DNA from: Psychrobium sp. MM17-31
Lineage (GTDB): Bacteria > Pseudomonadota > Gammaproteobacteria > Enterobacterales > Psychrobiaceae
Direction: 5' to 3'
DNA: 64,000 nt
NCBI RefSeq assembly: GCF_022347785.1
Contig: NZ_JAKRGA010000003.1
Coordinates: 558,001-622,000 of the forward strand
The position numbers and the translations under genes are program-made. This document shows positions 1 through 8,923 of the stretch, in pieces. Numbering within the stretch: position 1 is the stretch's first letter; each line of letters starts with the position of its first letter. Below the pieces are notes generated by a model. The model saw only the letters and a program-made list of their open reading frames with translations, was not told where the DNA came from and ran no database searches.

Positions 1-21
1 CACATTGCCATGAGCAATCAT
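1..21 (-). CDS. possible 5' end of a divergent gene, cut by the window edge
   Basis: An ATG on the minus strand at 21-19 is preceded by a purine-rich stretch (GAGAGA, about 5 nt upstream of the start) and opens a frame reading M-I-A-H-G-N-V before the window ends. It would be divergent from fur. Seven codons are too few to identify a product. The call rests only on the start codon and the ribosome-binding-like sequence. Confidence 0.3.
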
Positions 22-120
22 TGTTATCTCTCTTCATACATTTAGGCTTGTCAGTTTTATCGGCAAATGTGGTAAAAAATTTAACCATTTGCTATAAATA
101 ATTTAACAGTGAGGATCTTT

Positions 121-126
121 TATAAT
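121..126 (+). promoter_or_regulatory. probable -10 element of the fur promoter
   Basis: A perfect TATAAT lies 61 nt upstream of the fur start codon, in a very AT-rich stretch. No good -35 element stands at the expected 17 nt spacing, and no convincing Fur box was seen nearby, so autoregulation cannot be read from the sequence. Confidence 0.4.
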
Positions 127-186
127 GAAATCTTAGATTTACACTGTTATTATTAATTTCAATTCAACTTCTGAAAAGAGACAACA

Positions 187-609
187 ATGGCTGACGAAAA
201 TTTAGCATTAAAAAAAGCGGGTCTAAAAGTTACCCTTCCGCGTATTAAAATTTTAGAAATCCTGCAATTGCCTGCTAATCAACACATCAGTGCAGAAGAT
301 CTCTACAAAATCTTGTTAGAGCAAGGTGAAGAAATTGGTTTAGCGACGGTTTACCGCGTATTAAACCAATTCGACGATGCAGGTATCGTGACTCGTCATC
401 ACTTCGACAGTGGTAAGTCAGTGTTCGAGCTAAGCAGTAAAGAGCACCACGATCACCTAGTTTGTTTAACATCTGGCCGCGTTATTGAGTTCCACGACGA
501 AGTGATTGAACAACGTCAGCGTGATATTGCAAAAGAGCACGGCATTAAGCTTACTAACCACAGCTTATACCTATATGGTGTGCCAATCGACGAAGACGGC
601 GAAAGCTAA
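187..609 (+). CDS. fur: ferric uptake regulator Fur
   Basis: Iron-responsive repressor: Fe2+-loaded dimers bind 19-bp Fur boxes and shut off iron-uptake genes. The 140-residue protein has an N-terminal winged helix (about 1-82, recognition helix near 51-62, GLATVYRVLNQF) and a C-terminal metal-binding and dimerisation half with HHDH at 87-90 and LTNHSLYLYG at 122-131. The family is usually 135-150 residues. Oddity: only one cysteine (C93) exists. The second Cys of the E. coli CxxC pair is Ser96 and the C-terminal Cys pair is absent, so the Cys4 structural zinc site cannot form; Pseudomonas Fur shows a similar reduction. A purine-rich AAAAGAGACAAC precedes the ATG. A Fur-like site sits in the same window at 61199-61217. 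Confidence 0.95.
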   Translation: MADENLALKKAGLKVTLPRIKILEILQLPANQHISAEDLYKILLEQGEEIGLATVYRVLNQFDDAGIVTRHHFDSGKSVFELSSKEHHDHLVCLTSGRVIEFHDEVIEQRQRDIAKEHGIKLTNHSLYLYGVPIDEDGES

Positions 610-640
610 TATAAATTGCAGATAACTAATCTGTTAATAG

Positions 641-669
641 AAAAAAGAGCTCTTGGAAGCTCTTTTTTT
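641..669 (+). terminator. intrinsic terminator after fur
   Basis: The stem AAAAAAGAGCT / AGCTCTTTTTTT with a short loop is followed by a T tract, 32 nt after the fur stop codon. Confidence 0.8.
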
Positions 670-713
670 ATGCCTGCTCTAATTCCACAAGCAACATCAC
701 ACAAAAACGCCAG

Positions 714-748
714 ACAAAAAAATGCCGCTCATATCAATGCGCGGCATT
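714..748 (-). terminator. intrinsic terminator of seqA
   Basis: AATGCCGC at 721-728 pairs with GCGGCATT at 741-748. The A tract on the plus strand just before the stem gives a U tract in the minus-strand transcript, about 25 nt after the seqA stop. Confidence 0.75.
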
Positions 749-772
749 TTCATTTTTGGAATTTAGGAATCG

Positions 773-1345
773 TTAAATTTGCTCGGCAATCTGTTTTGCC
801 ATTGCCTTATCACATCCCATCACCACTAAAGCTTGCGTTAACATAGAGCGCTTCTTGCCAGTATTTGAATTGGTAATTACCCAATATGGCGTTTGACCAA
901 TTTGCTTCGGTTTAGTGCTGGCATTTGACGCTAATAATGTTGCTTCATCTTTGGCAAAATAAACACGATCGCGACCGCTAATTGATAACACAGCATCAAA
1001 ACTTGAAGGCATCACGTGATAGCTTTGCTCAAGTAGAAACAGGAAACGACCTACTGCAGCTTTGTGCTCACTAATATCAGTTAACGCTAATAGTGAAGAA
1101 AAATCACCAGAGACACTGCTTGCTTCCATTGTCTTCGCAGGCTCACTTTGCTCAGGTACACTTGCCGTCACTTTTGCGGCAGCTTTTACCTGTGCAGGAT
1201 CTTTTAATGGGCCATCTACGACAATTTCACCTACTGCAGGTAAACCAAGCAAACGACGGAGGATGCTAGACGCATCTTCGCCAATAGACTCTGTTTGGCT
1301 TGCAATGTAACGGTATAGGTCGTTTTCTACCTCGATGGATTTCAT
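773..1345 (-). CDS. seqA: replication initiation negative modulator SeqA
   Basis: SeqA binds hemimethylated GATC sites, sequesters oriC after initiation and organises newly replicated DNA. The 190-residue protein (E. coli 181) starts MKSIEVENDLYRYIASQTES, the N-terminal oligomerisation domain, followed by a low-complexity linker rich in Ala, Pro, Ser and Lys (about 45-85). The C-terminal DNA-binding domain carries the family segments SGRDRVYFA and TPYWVITNSNTGKKR. In E. coli seqA sits between ybfF and pgm. Here ybfF is nearby but divergent, with maeA between, and pgm is absent. Presence of SeqA implies Dam methylation in this organism. Confidence 0.95.
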   Translation of the reverse strand: MKSIEVENDLYRYIASQTESIGEDASSILRRLLGLPAVGEIVVDGPLKDPAQVKAAAKVTASVPEQSEPAKTMEASSVSGDFSSLLALTDISEHKAAVGRFLFLLEQSYHVMPSSFDAVLSISGRDRVYFAKDEATLLASNASTKPKQIGQTPYWVITNSNTGKKRSMLTQALVVMGCDKAMAKQIAEQI

Positions 1346-1377
1346 TTTAACCCCTTATAAATCAAAATAATTTCTTC

Positions 1378-1413
1378 AAAATCGCAGGATGATTTTTATA
1401 ACAGTCCTGCGAT
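1378..1413 (-). terminator. probable terminator of maeA
   Basis: A perfect 9-bp inverted repeat (ATCGCAGGA at 1381-1389, TCCTGCGAT at 1405-1413) with a 15-nt loop lies 55 nt after the maeA stop on the minus strand. It is followed there by TTTT, a short U tract. It also lies just upstream of seqA, so read-through control is possible. Confidence 0.55.
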
Positions 1414-1467
1414 TATACATAACGAGCGACAAAGCTCCATTACTTTTGAAAATTGCTTATTTTGAGA

Positions 1468-3159
1468 CTATTTTGACACGCGGCGATAATCGCGATATTG
1501 CGGCATCCAGAAGTTTTTCTCGATTTTAGCGCGCAGCATATCGTCATCGATAGCTAATGCATGACCTTGTTCAATAGCGACTTTAGCCACGTCAAATGCC
1601 ATCTGTTTACTGATGTTGGCAATTTCAGTGAGTGGCGGTAATAAACTGCCCTCACCTGATTGCACCATCGGTGATACCTTGGCTAAACACAGACTAGTTG
1701 CCATTAGCATTTCATCCGTTACGCGTTTTGCACCACAGGCAATAACGCCAAGGCCTAAACCAGGGAAGATATAGCTATTGTTACATTGCGGAATTTCATA
1801 AGTATCACCATTGTATTCAAATGGTGCAAACGGACTACCAGTGGCAACAATCGCCTTACCATCAGTCCATTCAATAACTTGCATCGGCGTCGCTTCAACT
1901 TGCTTCGAAGGATTACTCAACGGAAAAATAATCGGACGCTGACAGTGCTCAGCCATTGTTTTAATAACCGCGTGGGTAAATAAGCCCGGCTGGCCAGATA
2001 CACCAATGAGAATCGTCGGTTTAGCATGTTGCATCACTTCGAGTAAGCTTGGGTAATCACCAGTAATTTGCCAATCGTTAGTCATCGCTGGGTTAACTGC
2101 TAAACGCTCTTGGAAATCACGTAAATCAGCCATGCCTTGAGTAACAAGACCAAAGCGATCTACCATTAATACGCGTTTACGGGCTTCTTCATCGCTAATG
2201 CCTTCGGCGACCATTTGCATAATAATAGCTTCGGCAATACCACAACCCGCCGAGCCAGCGCCTAAGAAACTTACAGTTTGCTGTGATAGCTTCTCGCCTT
2301 TGGCTTTACACGCAGCAAGGAGTGAACCAACAGTAACCGCTGCAGTGCCTTGAATATCATCGTTAAAACAACAAAGTTCATCGCGGTAACGCTCAAGTAA
2401 TGGCATCGCTTTTGGCTGCGCAAAATCTTCAAATTGCAGTAATACTTTTGGCCAGCGACGTTTAACCGCTTGAATAAACATATCAACAAACTCGAAATAT
2501 TCTTCATCATTGATACGCGGCTTTTTAACACCCATGTACATTGGGTTGTCGATTAGTGATTGGTTGTTAGTACCAACATCCAGCATTACTGGCAATGTAT
2601 AAGCAGGGCTAATACCACCACACGCGGTGTAGAGCGATAACTTACCAATTGGAATACCCATGCCGCCCATACCTTGGTCGCCAAGACCCAAGATTCGCTC
2701 ACCGTCAGTGACTACGATAACTTTTACGTTCGGCTTGATAGCATTGCGCAAAATATCATCCATGTCGTGGCGTTGATCGTAAGAAATAAATAAGCCACGC
2801 GCACAGCGATAGATATCAGAGAATTTTTCACAAGCTTCACCAACTGTCGGCGTGTAGATAATTGGCATCATTTCTTCTAGATGCTCTTGAATCAGCGCAT
2901 AGTAAAGCGTTTCGTTCATATCTTGAATGCGGCGCAAGTAAACGTGTTTATCAAGACTGTTGTTAAATGAGCTAAATTGACCGTAGGCACGCTCAACTTG
3001 CTCTTCGATAGTTTCAATCAGTGGTGGCAGTAATCCACTTAAATTGAATGCTTCGCGCTCTTTTTCACTAAACGCACTGCCTTTATTTAGCAATGAAGTA
3101 TCAAGTAGAGCATGTCCCGAATATGGAATATAAAGCGGGGATTTTTTGGCGGTTGGCAT
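1468..3159 (-). CDS. maeA: NAD-dependent malic enzyme (oxaloacetate-decarboxylating)
   Basis: Oxidatively decarboxylates malate to pyruvate with NAD+ in the cytosol. The 563-residue length matches E. coli MaeA (565), with strong similarity throughout: [23 protein letters not shown], the metal-binding segment [20 protein letters not shown], and the nucleotide-binding [11 protein letters not shown]. The C-terminus [15 protein letters not shown] is typical. I chose the ATG at 3159 because the protein then begins [15 protein letters not shown] like its homologue; an AAGG lies about 10 nt upstream. A longer frame starting at 3195 adds 12 residues with no family support. Divergent from ybfF across about 290 bp. 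Confidence 0.95.
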   Translation of the reverse strand: MPTAKKSPLYIPYSGHALLDTSLLNKGSAFSEKEREAFNLSGLLPPLIETIEEQVERAYGQFSSFNNSLDKHVYLRRIQDMNETLYYALIQEHLEEMMPIIYTPTVGEACEKFSDIYRCARGLFISYDQRHDMDDILRNAIKPNVKVIVVTDGERILGLGDQGMGGMGIPIGKLSLYTACGGISPAYTLPVMLDVGTNNQSLIDNPMYMGVKKPRINDEEYFEFVDMFIQAVKRRWPKVLLQFEDFAQPKAMPLLERYRDELCCFNDDIQGTAAVTVGSLLAACKAKGEKLSQQTVSFLGAGSAGCGIAEAIIMQMVAEGISDEEARKRVLMVDRFGLVTQGMADLRDFQERLAVNPAMTNDWQITGDYPSLLEVMQHAKPTILIGVSGQPGLFTHAVIKTMAEHCQRPIIFPLSNPSKQVEATPMQVIEWTDGKAIVATGSPFAPFEYNGDTYEIPQCNNSYIFPGLGLGVIACGAKRVTDEMLMATSLCLAKVSPMVQSGEGSLLPPLTEIANISKQMAFDVAKVAIEQGHALAIDDDMLRAKIEKNFWMPQYRDYRRVSK

Positions 3160-3284
3160 AATGGTGTAAACCTTATTATTGTAATTTTTTATCACTCAAA
3201 ACAATGCAAGTTACTGCGATCATTTCGGCTGTTTTAACTATGGTAACAAGACTAAGACTTTAGTCCATATTTTAGGCGTAAAAT

Positions 3285-3300
3285 GTTGAACTAATTCAAC
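3285..3300. promoter_or_regulatory. palindrome in the maeA-ybfF divergent promoter region
   Basis: GTTGAA and TTCAAC flank CTAA as a perfect 6-bp inverted repeat between the two divergent starts. It could be an operator or a small hairpin. No specific regulator is recognised. Confidence 0.3.
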
Positions 3301-3449
3301 GTTTGCCGTTTAAATCAGCGATATTTTCGCCTGTGGTAACGCATATAGAATTAAACATGCGTTTAAATTCAGATGTAAAGCAGTTAAATTTGCTTTTGCT
3401 AACCTGCAACGTCAAAATAGCGCCAAATATTTTTTGACGATGTTTAACA

Positions 3450-4241
3450 ATGACAATTAACGATAAACGTATTGGTGAAGGCGAAGCTGTTGTATTGATC
3501 CACGGCTTATTTGGTAACCTTGATAATTTAGGTCGCTTGGCTCGCCACCTCAGCGAAGACTATGAAGTCATCAGTCTCGATTTACCTAACCACGGGCTCT
3601 CTAGCCATGTTGCATCATTCGACTATCCTGTATTGGCAACAATGATTGCAGCGCACATTGAATCACTCAATATCGCGCCTTGTCATTTTGTCGGTCATTC
3701 AATGGGTGGAAAAGTTGCTATGCAATTGGCATTAGATTATCCGCATCTCATCAAATCATTGGTTGTCGCTGATATTGCACCAGTGACTTACACACATCGC
3801 CACACTCATATTTTTGATGCCCTTAATGCCATCGACCTAGCCTCTTTAACCAATAGAGCACAAGCAACGAAAGTTGTAACAGAACACGGCATCGACGCAG
3901 GCACAGCGCAGTTCTTACTTAAAAATCTTGCCAAAGGAGATGAGGGATTTTTCTGGCGTTGTAACATCGATAATTTAGCCAATAATTATGAGCGTATTAT
4001 TAGTGGCTTAACCGACGAAAGCGGTGATGCGTGCTTTAATGGCGCTACCTTATTTATTAAAGGTGAAAATTCAGATTACATTACCAGTGATCATCGCCCA
4101 GCTATTATGCAGTATTTCCCAACGGCGCAAGCGAAAATTATTCAAGGCACAGGCCATTGGTTACACGCTGAAAAACCTGCGAGTTTTAACAAAATCGTCA
4201 GTGACTTTATTGCTAAAAACAGTGACGCGAATAGCGTTTAA
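3450..4241 (+). CDS. ybfF: alpha/beta hydrolase, YbfF-family esterase
   Basis: Serine esterase with acyl-thioester and short ester activity in E. coli; the physiological substrate is unsettled. The 263-residue protein shows an alpha/beta hydrolase core: oxyanion segment HGLFGNLDNLG at about 18-28, nucleophile elbow GHSMGGK with Ser84, a C-terminal GTGHWLHAEKP holding the catalytic His, and a likely acid in between. It starts MTINDKRIGEGEAVVLIHG, lining up with E. coli YbfF. It begins a plus-strand run with the DUF2788 gene, ybfE and fldA, the arrangement seen in Shewanella and Vibrio relatives. Confidence 0.9.
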   Translation: MTINDKRIGEGEAVVLIHGLFGNLDNLGRLARHLSEDYEVISLDLPNHGLSSHVASFDYPVLATMIAAHIESLNIAPCHFVGHSMGGKVAMQLALDYPHLIKSLVVADIAPVTYTHRHTHIFDALNAIDLASLTNRAQATKVVTEHGIDAGTAQFLLKNLAKGDEGFFWRCNIDNLANNYERIISGLTDESGDACFNGATLFIKGENSDYITSDHRPAIMQYFPTAQAKIIQGTGHWLHAEKPASFNKIVSDFIAKNSDANSV

Positions 4242-4347
4242 ACAAGAGTATTAAAAGTCTTCAAATATAGTGATGTAAGCCATAGCAGTGACAAAATGAT
4301 TGTGCTATATTGCGCGTCACTATTTTCATGGTCAAGTTAGACAAGCG

Positions 4348-4569
4348 ATGACACCTCAACAATATCAACAATTTGAAGCCCTAGGCTTAAACCTCATGTT
4401 TGCCCTAATCTTCTTCCTAATTGGTATGGCAATTCACGATGTTCTAAAGAAAGGAGAAGTTCCTTTCGCTGGAAAATTAGTTGTTTGGGGCGTTCTGACC
4501 TTCGGCTGTCTCGGTTTTATTGCCAAGGGTATTATTCAAGCATTTTGGAATACTCAGGGCCTAGGTTAG
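4348..4569 (+). CDS. DUF2788 small membrane protein
   Basis: A 73-residue protein starting MTPQQYQQFEALGLNLMF with two hydrophobic helices (about residues 13-30 and 43-67) separated by a charged turn DVLKKGEV, so a small inner-membrane protein with unknown function. The family is characteristically found between ybfF and ybfE in Shewanella-type genomes, which supports the name. The ATG at 4348 fits the family; an upstream in-frame ATG at 4300 would add 16 residues without similarity. Confidence 0.8.
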   Translation: MTPQQYQQFEALGLNLMFALIFFLIGMAIHDVLKKGEVPFAGKLVVWGVLTFGCLGFIAKGIIQAFWNTQGLG

Positions 4570-4629
4570 TTTAGTCTTTAGTGAGCGACTAGTAACTAGC
4601 TGTTTGTAGTAAGAAATAATAATTAAGTT

Positions 4630-4956
4630 ATGGCAAAAGCATCTAACGATAGAACAACCATTGATCTTTTTGCTAACGAAAAAAGTCGTGGACGTCCTAA
4701 AACCAATCCCTTATCTCGCAAAGATCAATTGCTGGTTAACAAGCGCAACCAGATCAAACGCGATAAGGCTAAAGGACTCAAGCGTGTTGAGCTTAAAGTC
4801 GATGAGCAATTGTTCGACACATTAAACGCATTGGCCCTCTCTCACAACGTGAGTCGCGGTCAATTAATAGAATCAATGTTAATGACACAAATCAACAATT
4901 TATCATCGCTGGATGATAAAATGGCATTAACAACCAACGAATTAGAAAATACATAG
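4630..4956 (+). CDS. ybfE: YbfE family (LexA-regulated protein)
   Basis: Small basic protein of unknown role, 108 residues. The N-terminal half is rich in Arg and Lys with GRPKTNPLSRKDQLLVNKR; the central VELKVDEQLFDTLNALA followed by SRGQLIESML looks like a ribbon-helix-helix fold, so DNA binding is plausible. In E. coli the homologue lies just before fldA and belongs to the LexA regulon. Here the 60 bp upstream show no CTGT-N8-ACAG site, so SOS control is not supported by this sequence. The stop codon is only 8 nt from the fldA start, so the two are probably co-transcribed. Confidence 0.85.
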   Translation: MAKASNDRTTIDLFANEKSRGRPKTNPLSRKDQLLVNKRNQIKRDKAKGLKRVELKVDEQLFDTLNALALSHNVSRGQLIESMLMTQINNLSSLDDKMALTTNELENT

Positions 4957-4964
4957 GAAACGTT

Positions 4965-5489
4965 ATGGCTAGTGTAGGCATGTTTTTTGGTAGCGACACC
5001 GGTAATACTGAAGCGGTTGCTAAAATGATCCAAAAACAACTAGGTAAAAACTTAGTTGAAGTTCACGACATCGCAAAATCAACTCCAGAGCAAATTGCTG
5101 CATTTGATTTACTGCTATTAGGCATCCCAACTTGGTACTACGGTGAAGCACAATGTGACTGGGACGACTTCTTCCCTGAGCTAGAAAACATTGATTTCAA
5201 CGACAAGTTAGTAGCTATCTTTGGTTGTGGTGACCAAGAAGACTACGCTGAGTACTTCCTAGACGCCATGGGTACGTTAAAAGACATTATCGAACCACGT
5301 GGTGCAATCATCGTTGGTCACACATCGACTGACGGTTACGAGTTTGAAGCATCTCAAGCACTAACTGAAGATGGCCAGTTCGTTGGTTTAGGTATCGACG
5401 AAGATCGCCAACCAGAATTAACTGAAGAACGCGTTACAGCTTGGGTTGCCCAAATCCAAGAAGAAATGTGTTTAGCAGAGCTTGCTTAA
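4965..5489 (+). CDS. fldA: flavodoxin FldA
   Basis: Long-chain FMN flavodoxin, a low-potential electron carrier for radical SAM enzymes, anaerobic reductases and methionine synthase. The 174 residues include the FMN phosphate loop GSDTGNTEAVAKMI (about 9-22), the isoalloxazine loop around PTWYYGEAQCDWDDF (about 55-70) and FGCGDQEDYAEYFLDAMG with the second flavin-stacking region. E. coli FldA is 176 residues. A Shine-Dalgarno AGGAAA precedes the ATG. The neighbour queE and other radical SAM enzymes would be clients, which is inference from the E. coli system. Confidence 0.95.
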   Translation: MASVGMFFGSDTGNTEAVAKMIQKQLGKNLVEVHDIAKSTPEQIAAFDLLLLGIPTWYYGEAQCDWDDFFPELENIDFNDKLVAIFGCGDQEDYAEYFLDAMGTLKDIIEPRGAIIVGHTSTDGYEFEASQALTEDGQFVGLGIDEDRQPELTEERVTAWVAQIQEEMCLAELA

Positions 5490-5539
5490 GTCATCGTCAG
5501 CTAAGGCGCAAACGCGCTAATTTAGTTCGAAATACACTA

Positions 5540-5567
5540 AAAACCTCGCCTAGCGAGGTTTTTTTTA
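5540..5567 (+). terminator. intrinsic terminator after fldA
   Basis: AACCTCGC and GCGAGGTT form an 8-bp stem with a 3-nt loop, followed by seven or more T residues. Confidence 0.85.
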
Positions 5568-5653
5568 TCCATTAGTCCTATTACACTTTTTTGTATGCCA
5601 GCAATAGGTTATGTTGTGGCTCAAAGCTCTCTATAGATAATGGAAATAAAGTC

Positions 5654-6859
5654 GTGTTTCAAAAATCAAATAAACTACACAATGTCTGTTATGACATTCG
5701 CGGGCCAGTGCACGATGAAGCACAGCGCCTTGAAGAAGATGGTCACCGGATCTTAAAACTCAACATTGGTAACCCTGCCCCATTTGGTTTTGAAGCGCCT
5801 GATGAAATCGTTCGCGATGTCATTCACAACCTGCCACAGGCGCAAGGATATTGTGATTCAAAAGGATTGTTCTCAGCGAGAAAAGCGGTATTCCATCATT
5901 ATCAAGAAATCATTCCCAACATCGATGTTGAAGACATTTACATTGGTAACGGCGTATCTGAATTGATTCAAATGGCCACGATGGCGCTACTAAACAATGG
6001 CGATGAAGTATTAGTCCCTGCGCCTGATTATCCACTGTGGACGGCGTCGGTGAACTTAGCCGGTGGTAAAGCTGTCCACTATCGTTGTGATGAAGAAGCT
6101 GATTGGTTTCCTGATATCGATGACATTCGCGCTAAGGTTAACAAAAATACCAAAGCCATAGTGCTTATCAACCCGAACAACCCGACCGGTGCGGTTTATT
6201 CAAAAGAAATCATCTTAGCGCTGTTGCAAGTCGCGCGTGAAAATAACCTGATGGTCTTTTCCGATGAAATCTACGACAAAATTCTATTTGATGAAGCGCA
6301 GCACATTCACACGGCGTCTTTGGCTGAAGACTTAGTCATAGTCACTTTTAACGGTTTATCAAAAGCCTACCGCATTGCAGGATTCCGCGCTGGCTGGATG
6401 GTAATTTCCGGCAACAAAGAGCTAGCAGCTGGTTACATCACTGGTCTAAACATGTTAGCGTCAATGCGTTTATGTGCCAATGTTCCCTGTCAACACGCCA
6501 TTCAAACAGCGCTTGGTGGCTATCAGAGTATTAATGAGCTTATCTTGCCAGGCGGTCGTTTGTTAGAGCAGCGCGATGCATGTTACGAAATTCTCAATAA
6601 TATTGATGGCGTGAGCTGTGTTAAACCCAAAGGCGCTATGTACATGTTCCCGAAACTCGATGTTAAGAAGTTTAATTTGCAAGACGATCAACAATTGGTA
6701 TTTGATTTGTTGCGAAAAGAAAAAATCTTATTAGTTCACGGCACAGCGTTTAACTGGCCAGAGCCAGATCACATTCGCATTGTGACCCTACCCTATGTAC
6801 AAGACCTCACCGCCGCAATGCTGCGCTTTGGTAATTTCTTAGAAAATTATCGTCAATAA
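5654..6859 (+). CDS. alaA: alanine aminotransferase AlaA (glutamate-pyruvate)
   Basis: PLP-dependent class I aminotransferase making L-alanine from pyruvate and glutamate. It is collinear with E. coli AlaA: VCYDIRGPV near the start, LNIGNPAPFGF, VPAPDYPLWTA, the INPNNPTGAVYS motif, DEIYDKILFD, and TFNGLSKAYR with Schiff-base Lys237. I favour the GTG at 5654 (401 residues) because the protein then starts like its homologue, with GGAA about 10 nt upstream; the ATG at 5591 adds 21 residues without similarity. The adjacent HD-domain hydrolase begins 13 nt later, suggesting an operon. Confidence 0.92.
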   Translation: MFQKSNKLHNVCYDIRGPVHDEAQRLEEDGHRILKLNIGNPAPFGFEAPDEIVRDVIHNLPQAQGYCDSKGLFSARKAVFHHYQEIIPNIDVEDIYIGNGVSELIQMATMALLNNGDEVLVPAPDYPLWTASVNLAGGKAVHYRCDEEADWFPDIDDIRAKVNKNTKAIVLINPNNPTGAVYSKEIILALLQVARENNLMVFSDEIYDKILFDEAQHIHTASLAEDLVIVTFNGLSKAYRIAGFRAGWMVISGNKELAAGYITGLNMLASMRLCANVPCQHAIQTALGGYQSINELILPGGRLLEQRDACYEILNNIDGVSCVKPKGAMYMFPKLDVKKFNLQDDQQLVFDLLRKEKILLVHGTAFNWPEPDHIRIVTLPYVQDLTAAMLRFGNFLENYRQ

Positions 6860-6872
6860 CAAGGAATAAGCG

Positions 6873-8201
6873 ATGAACAAACACGATCCCGCGTTGTGGT
6901 TAACACGCAAAGGTCCAAGCCATATTGCAAGACCACCAGATCATCGCTCGCTCCACCAGCGAGATCGCGCCCGTTTATTTCACAGTGCTGCGTTTCGTCG
7001 CCTGCAAGCTAAAACTCAGGTGGTTGGCATTGGCCAAAGTGATTTTTATCGCACGCGCTTAACGCATTCACTTGAAGTTGCGCAAATTGGCTCGGGGATC
7101 ATTAGTCAGCTCAAAAGCCAATATCCTGATTTTAGCCACTTTGAGTTCGACGAAACGCTTATTGAAACGCTTGGTCTTGCTCATGATATCGGCCATCCGC
7201 CTTTTGGACACGGCGGTGAAATTGCCCTTAATTATATGATGCGCGATCACGGCGGATTTGAAGGCAATGGTCAAACCTTTCGTATTTTGACCCGTCTAGA
7301 GCCTTACACCAAAGACTTTGGCATGAACCTATCACGTCGCAGTTTACTCGGCACCTTAAAATATCCGGTTACCTTTAGTGAAGTGGTTGGTGACTATCCA
7401 GATAAACCAACTGACAGCTTTAGACAACTAAAAGCGCATAATTGGTTGCCACCAAAGGCGATATTTGATGTTGATTCTAGCGCACTTGACTGGGTATTAG
7501 AGCCATTGACGGACAACGATAAAGCGCTTATTCGCATGGCTAAACACACCGAGCATAACGGCATCACTAGTATCCACAAGCGCAGCTTACACAAGTCATT
7601 TGATTGTTCGGTAATGGAGCTTGCCGATGATATCGCATACTCTGTTCATGATTTAGAAGATGCTATCGTGATGGGCACCGTCAACTACAATCTATGGATG
7701 CGCGATGTGGTGACGCCGGTAAAATCGCTAAACCCCAACGCCCTTAACTTCGACATCGATCAGCTAACCTTGTTCTTATTTAGCGATGAAGCCTATTTAC
7801 GCAAAGATGCGATCGGTGAAATGGTTAATAGCTTTGTTACCGCGATAAAGATTGAACACAATCCAGCGTTTGATGAACCACTCTTAGCTTATAACGCCAA
7901 ACTAAATAGTGAATATTCACAACTGTTAGAAATTCTTAAAGGTTTTGTCTTTAAGCGAGTCATTCGCAAGCCTGAATTTCAAGCGATGGAATATAAGGGC
8001 CAACAAATCGTGATGGAGTTATTTGAAGCCTTTGCATCTGATCCTTACCGTTTATTACCTGAAAACACCAAGGAGCGCTGGCGCTTAGCGCAAGACAAAA
8101 AAGACGATGTGCAAATGCGTATTATCTGTGACTATATCTCGGGCATGACAGATGAATTTGCCGGTAAGTTATATCATTCATTATTCACCCCTAAAATGTA
8201 G
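6873..8201 (+). CDS. dgt: HD-domain dGTP triphosphohydrolase, 'anti-phage dGTPase' family
   Basis: Hydrolyses dGTP (possibly other dNTPs) to the nucleoside and triphosphate. The 442 residues carry the HD metal site: His65 in RTRLTHSLEVAQIG, HD at 104-105 in LAHDIGHPPFGHGGE, and a later Asp in MELADDIAYSVHDLEDA. The sequence resembles Shewanella homologues named anti-phage deoxyguanosine triphosphatase, some of which were shown to starve phages of dGTP; defence here is inference. AAGGAA precedes the ATG. In E. coli the gene following alaA is yfbR, another HD-domain nucleotidase, so this slot holds an unrelated enzyme of the same superfamily. A housekeeping role in dNTP balance is the alternative. 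Confidence 0.88.
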   Translation: MNKHDPALWLTRKGPSHIARPPDHRSLHQRDRARLFHSAAFRRLQAKTQVVGIGQSDFYRTRLTHSLEVAQIGSGIISQLKSQYPDFSHFEFDETLIETLGLAHDIGHPPFGHGGEIALNYMMRDHGGFEGNGQTFRILTRLEPYTKDFGMNLSRRSLLGTLKYPVTFSEVVGDYPDKPTDSFRQLKAHNWLPPKAIFDVDSSALDWVLEPLTDNDKALIRMAKHTEHNGITSIHKRSLHKSFDCSVMELADDIAYSVHDLEDAIVMGTVNYNLWMRDVVTPVKSLNPNALNFDIDQLTLFLFSDEAYLRKDAIGEMVNSFVTAIKIEHNPAFDEPLLAYNAKLNSEYSQLLEILKGFVFKRVIRKPEFQAMEYKGQQIVMELFEAFASDPYRLLPENTKERWRLAQDKKDDVQMRIICDYISGMTDEFAGKLYHSLFTPKM

Positions 8202-8263
8202 CTTGTGTTGATACAGTAGATTGAGATAGTATTTAGCGTACACTTGTTCGCTGAAATATATTC

Positions 8264-8923
8264 ATGTCTCAATCTACGACTCAACAACCAACTTCTTCAT
8301 TGCCTTACAGTCAGGCAGAAGAGCGTCTAAATACGCTGACACACGGTATTGGCGCTCTATTCGGCGGCTGTGCAACCATTGCCTTTATTATTGGCTATTT
8401 CGAGCACAAACAACTCTCTCAATTAGTAACAACAAGCATCTACAGCTTGAGCCTTACTGTATTAATGTTGGCATCGACGCTTTATCACGCCGCGACAAAT
8501 CCTGTGAAAAAACAGGCTTATAAACTTTTTGATCACTGCGCGATTTATTTGCTTATCGCAGGCACATACACCCCATTGGTGATCCATAAAGTTCCAAGCA
8601 GCCTAGGTTATGGTGTGCTTGGTTTAGTATGGCTGTGCGCCATTATTGGCATTGGCATAAAGCTCAAGTTTGGCAGTCAATACAAAAAATTCTCTGTGAT
8701 GACATATTTAGTGATGGGCTGGCTGTCATTGTTTGTTATTTATGAGCTTATTCAAGCGCTGCCAACTATGGCGTTAGCACTATTGGCGGGCGGCGGGTTA
8801 GTTTATTCGTCTGGCGTCTATTTCTATCTCAACCACAAGATTCCATATAATCACGCCATTTGGCACATTTTTGTACTATTGGCAGCAATTTGTCACTTCT
8901 TATTGATTTATCTTTATATTTAA
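8264..8923 (+). CDS. trhA: hemolysin III / TrhA family membrane protein (PAQR)
   Basis: A 219-residue integral membrane protein with seven predicted helices. Conserved PAQR metal-site motifs are visible: STLYHAA in the first part, FDHCAIYLLIAGTYTP in the middle, and the C-terminal HAIWHIFVLLAAICHF. Together these His and Asp residues form the zinc site in this superfamily. Bacterial members have been linked to fatty-acid and membrane-fluidity homeostasis; the haemolysin name is historical. Cytosolic N-terminus of about 25 residues rich in Gln and Thr. No obvious operon partner. Confidence 0.87.
   Translation: MSQSTTQQPTSSLPYSQAEERLNTLTHGIGALFGGCATIAFIIGYFEHKQLSQLVTTSIYSLSLTVLMLASTLYHAATNPVKKQAYKLFDHCAIYLLIAGTYTPLVIHKVPSSLGYGVLGLVWLCAIIGIGIKLKFGSQYKKFSVMTYLVMGWLSLFVIYELIQALPTMALALLAGGGLVYSSGVYFYLNHKIPYNHAIWHIFVLLAAICHFLLIYLYI

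Noticed and set aside
616-846. Plus-strand frame of 76 codons after fur
   Set aside because: It runs through two terminators into seqA antisense and has no protein-like composition or start site.
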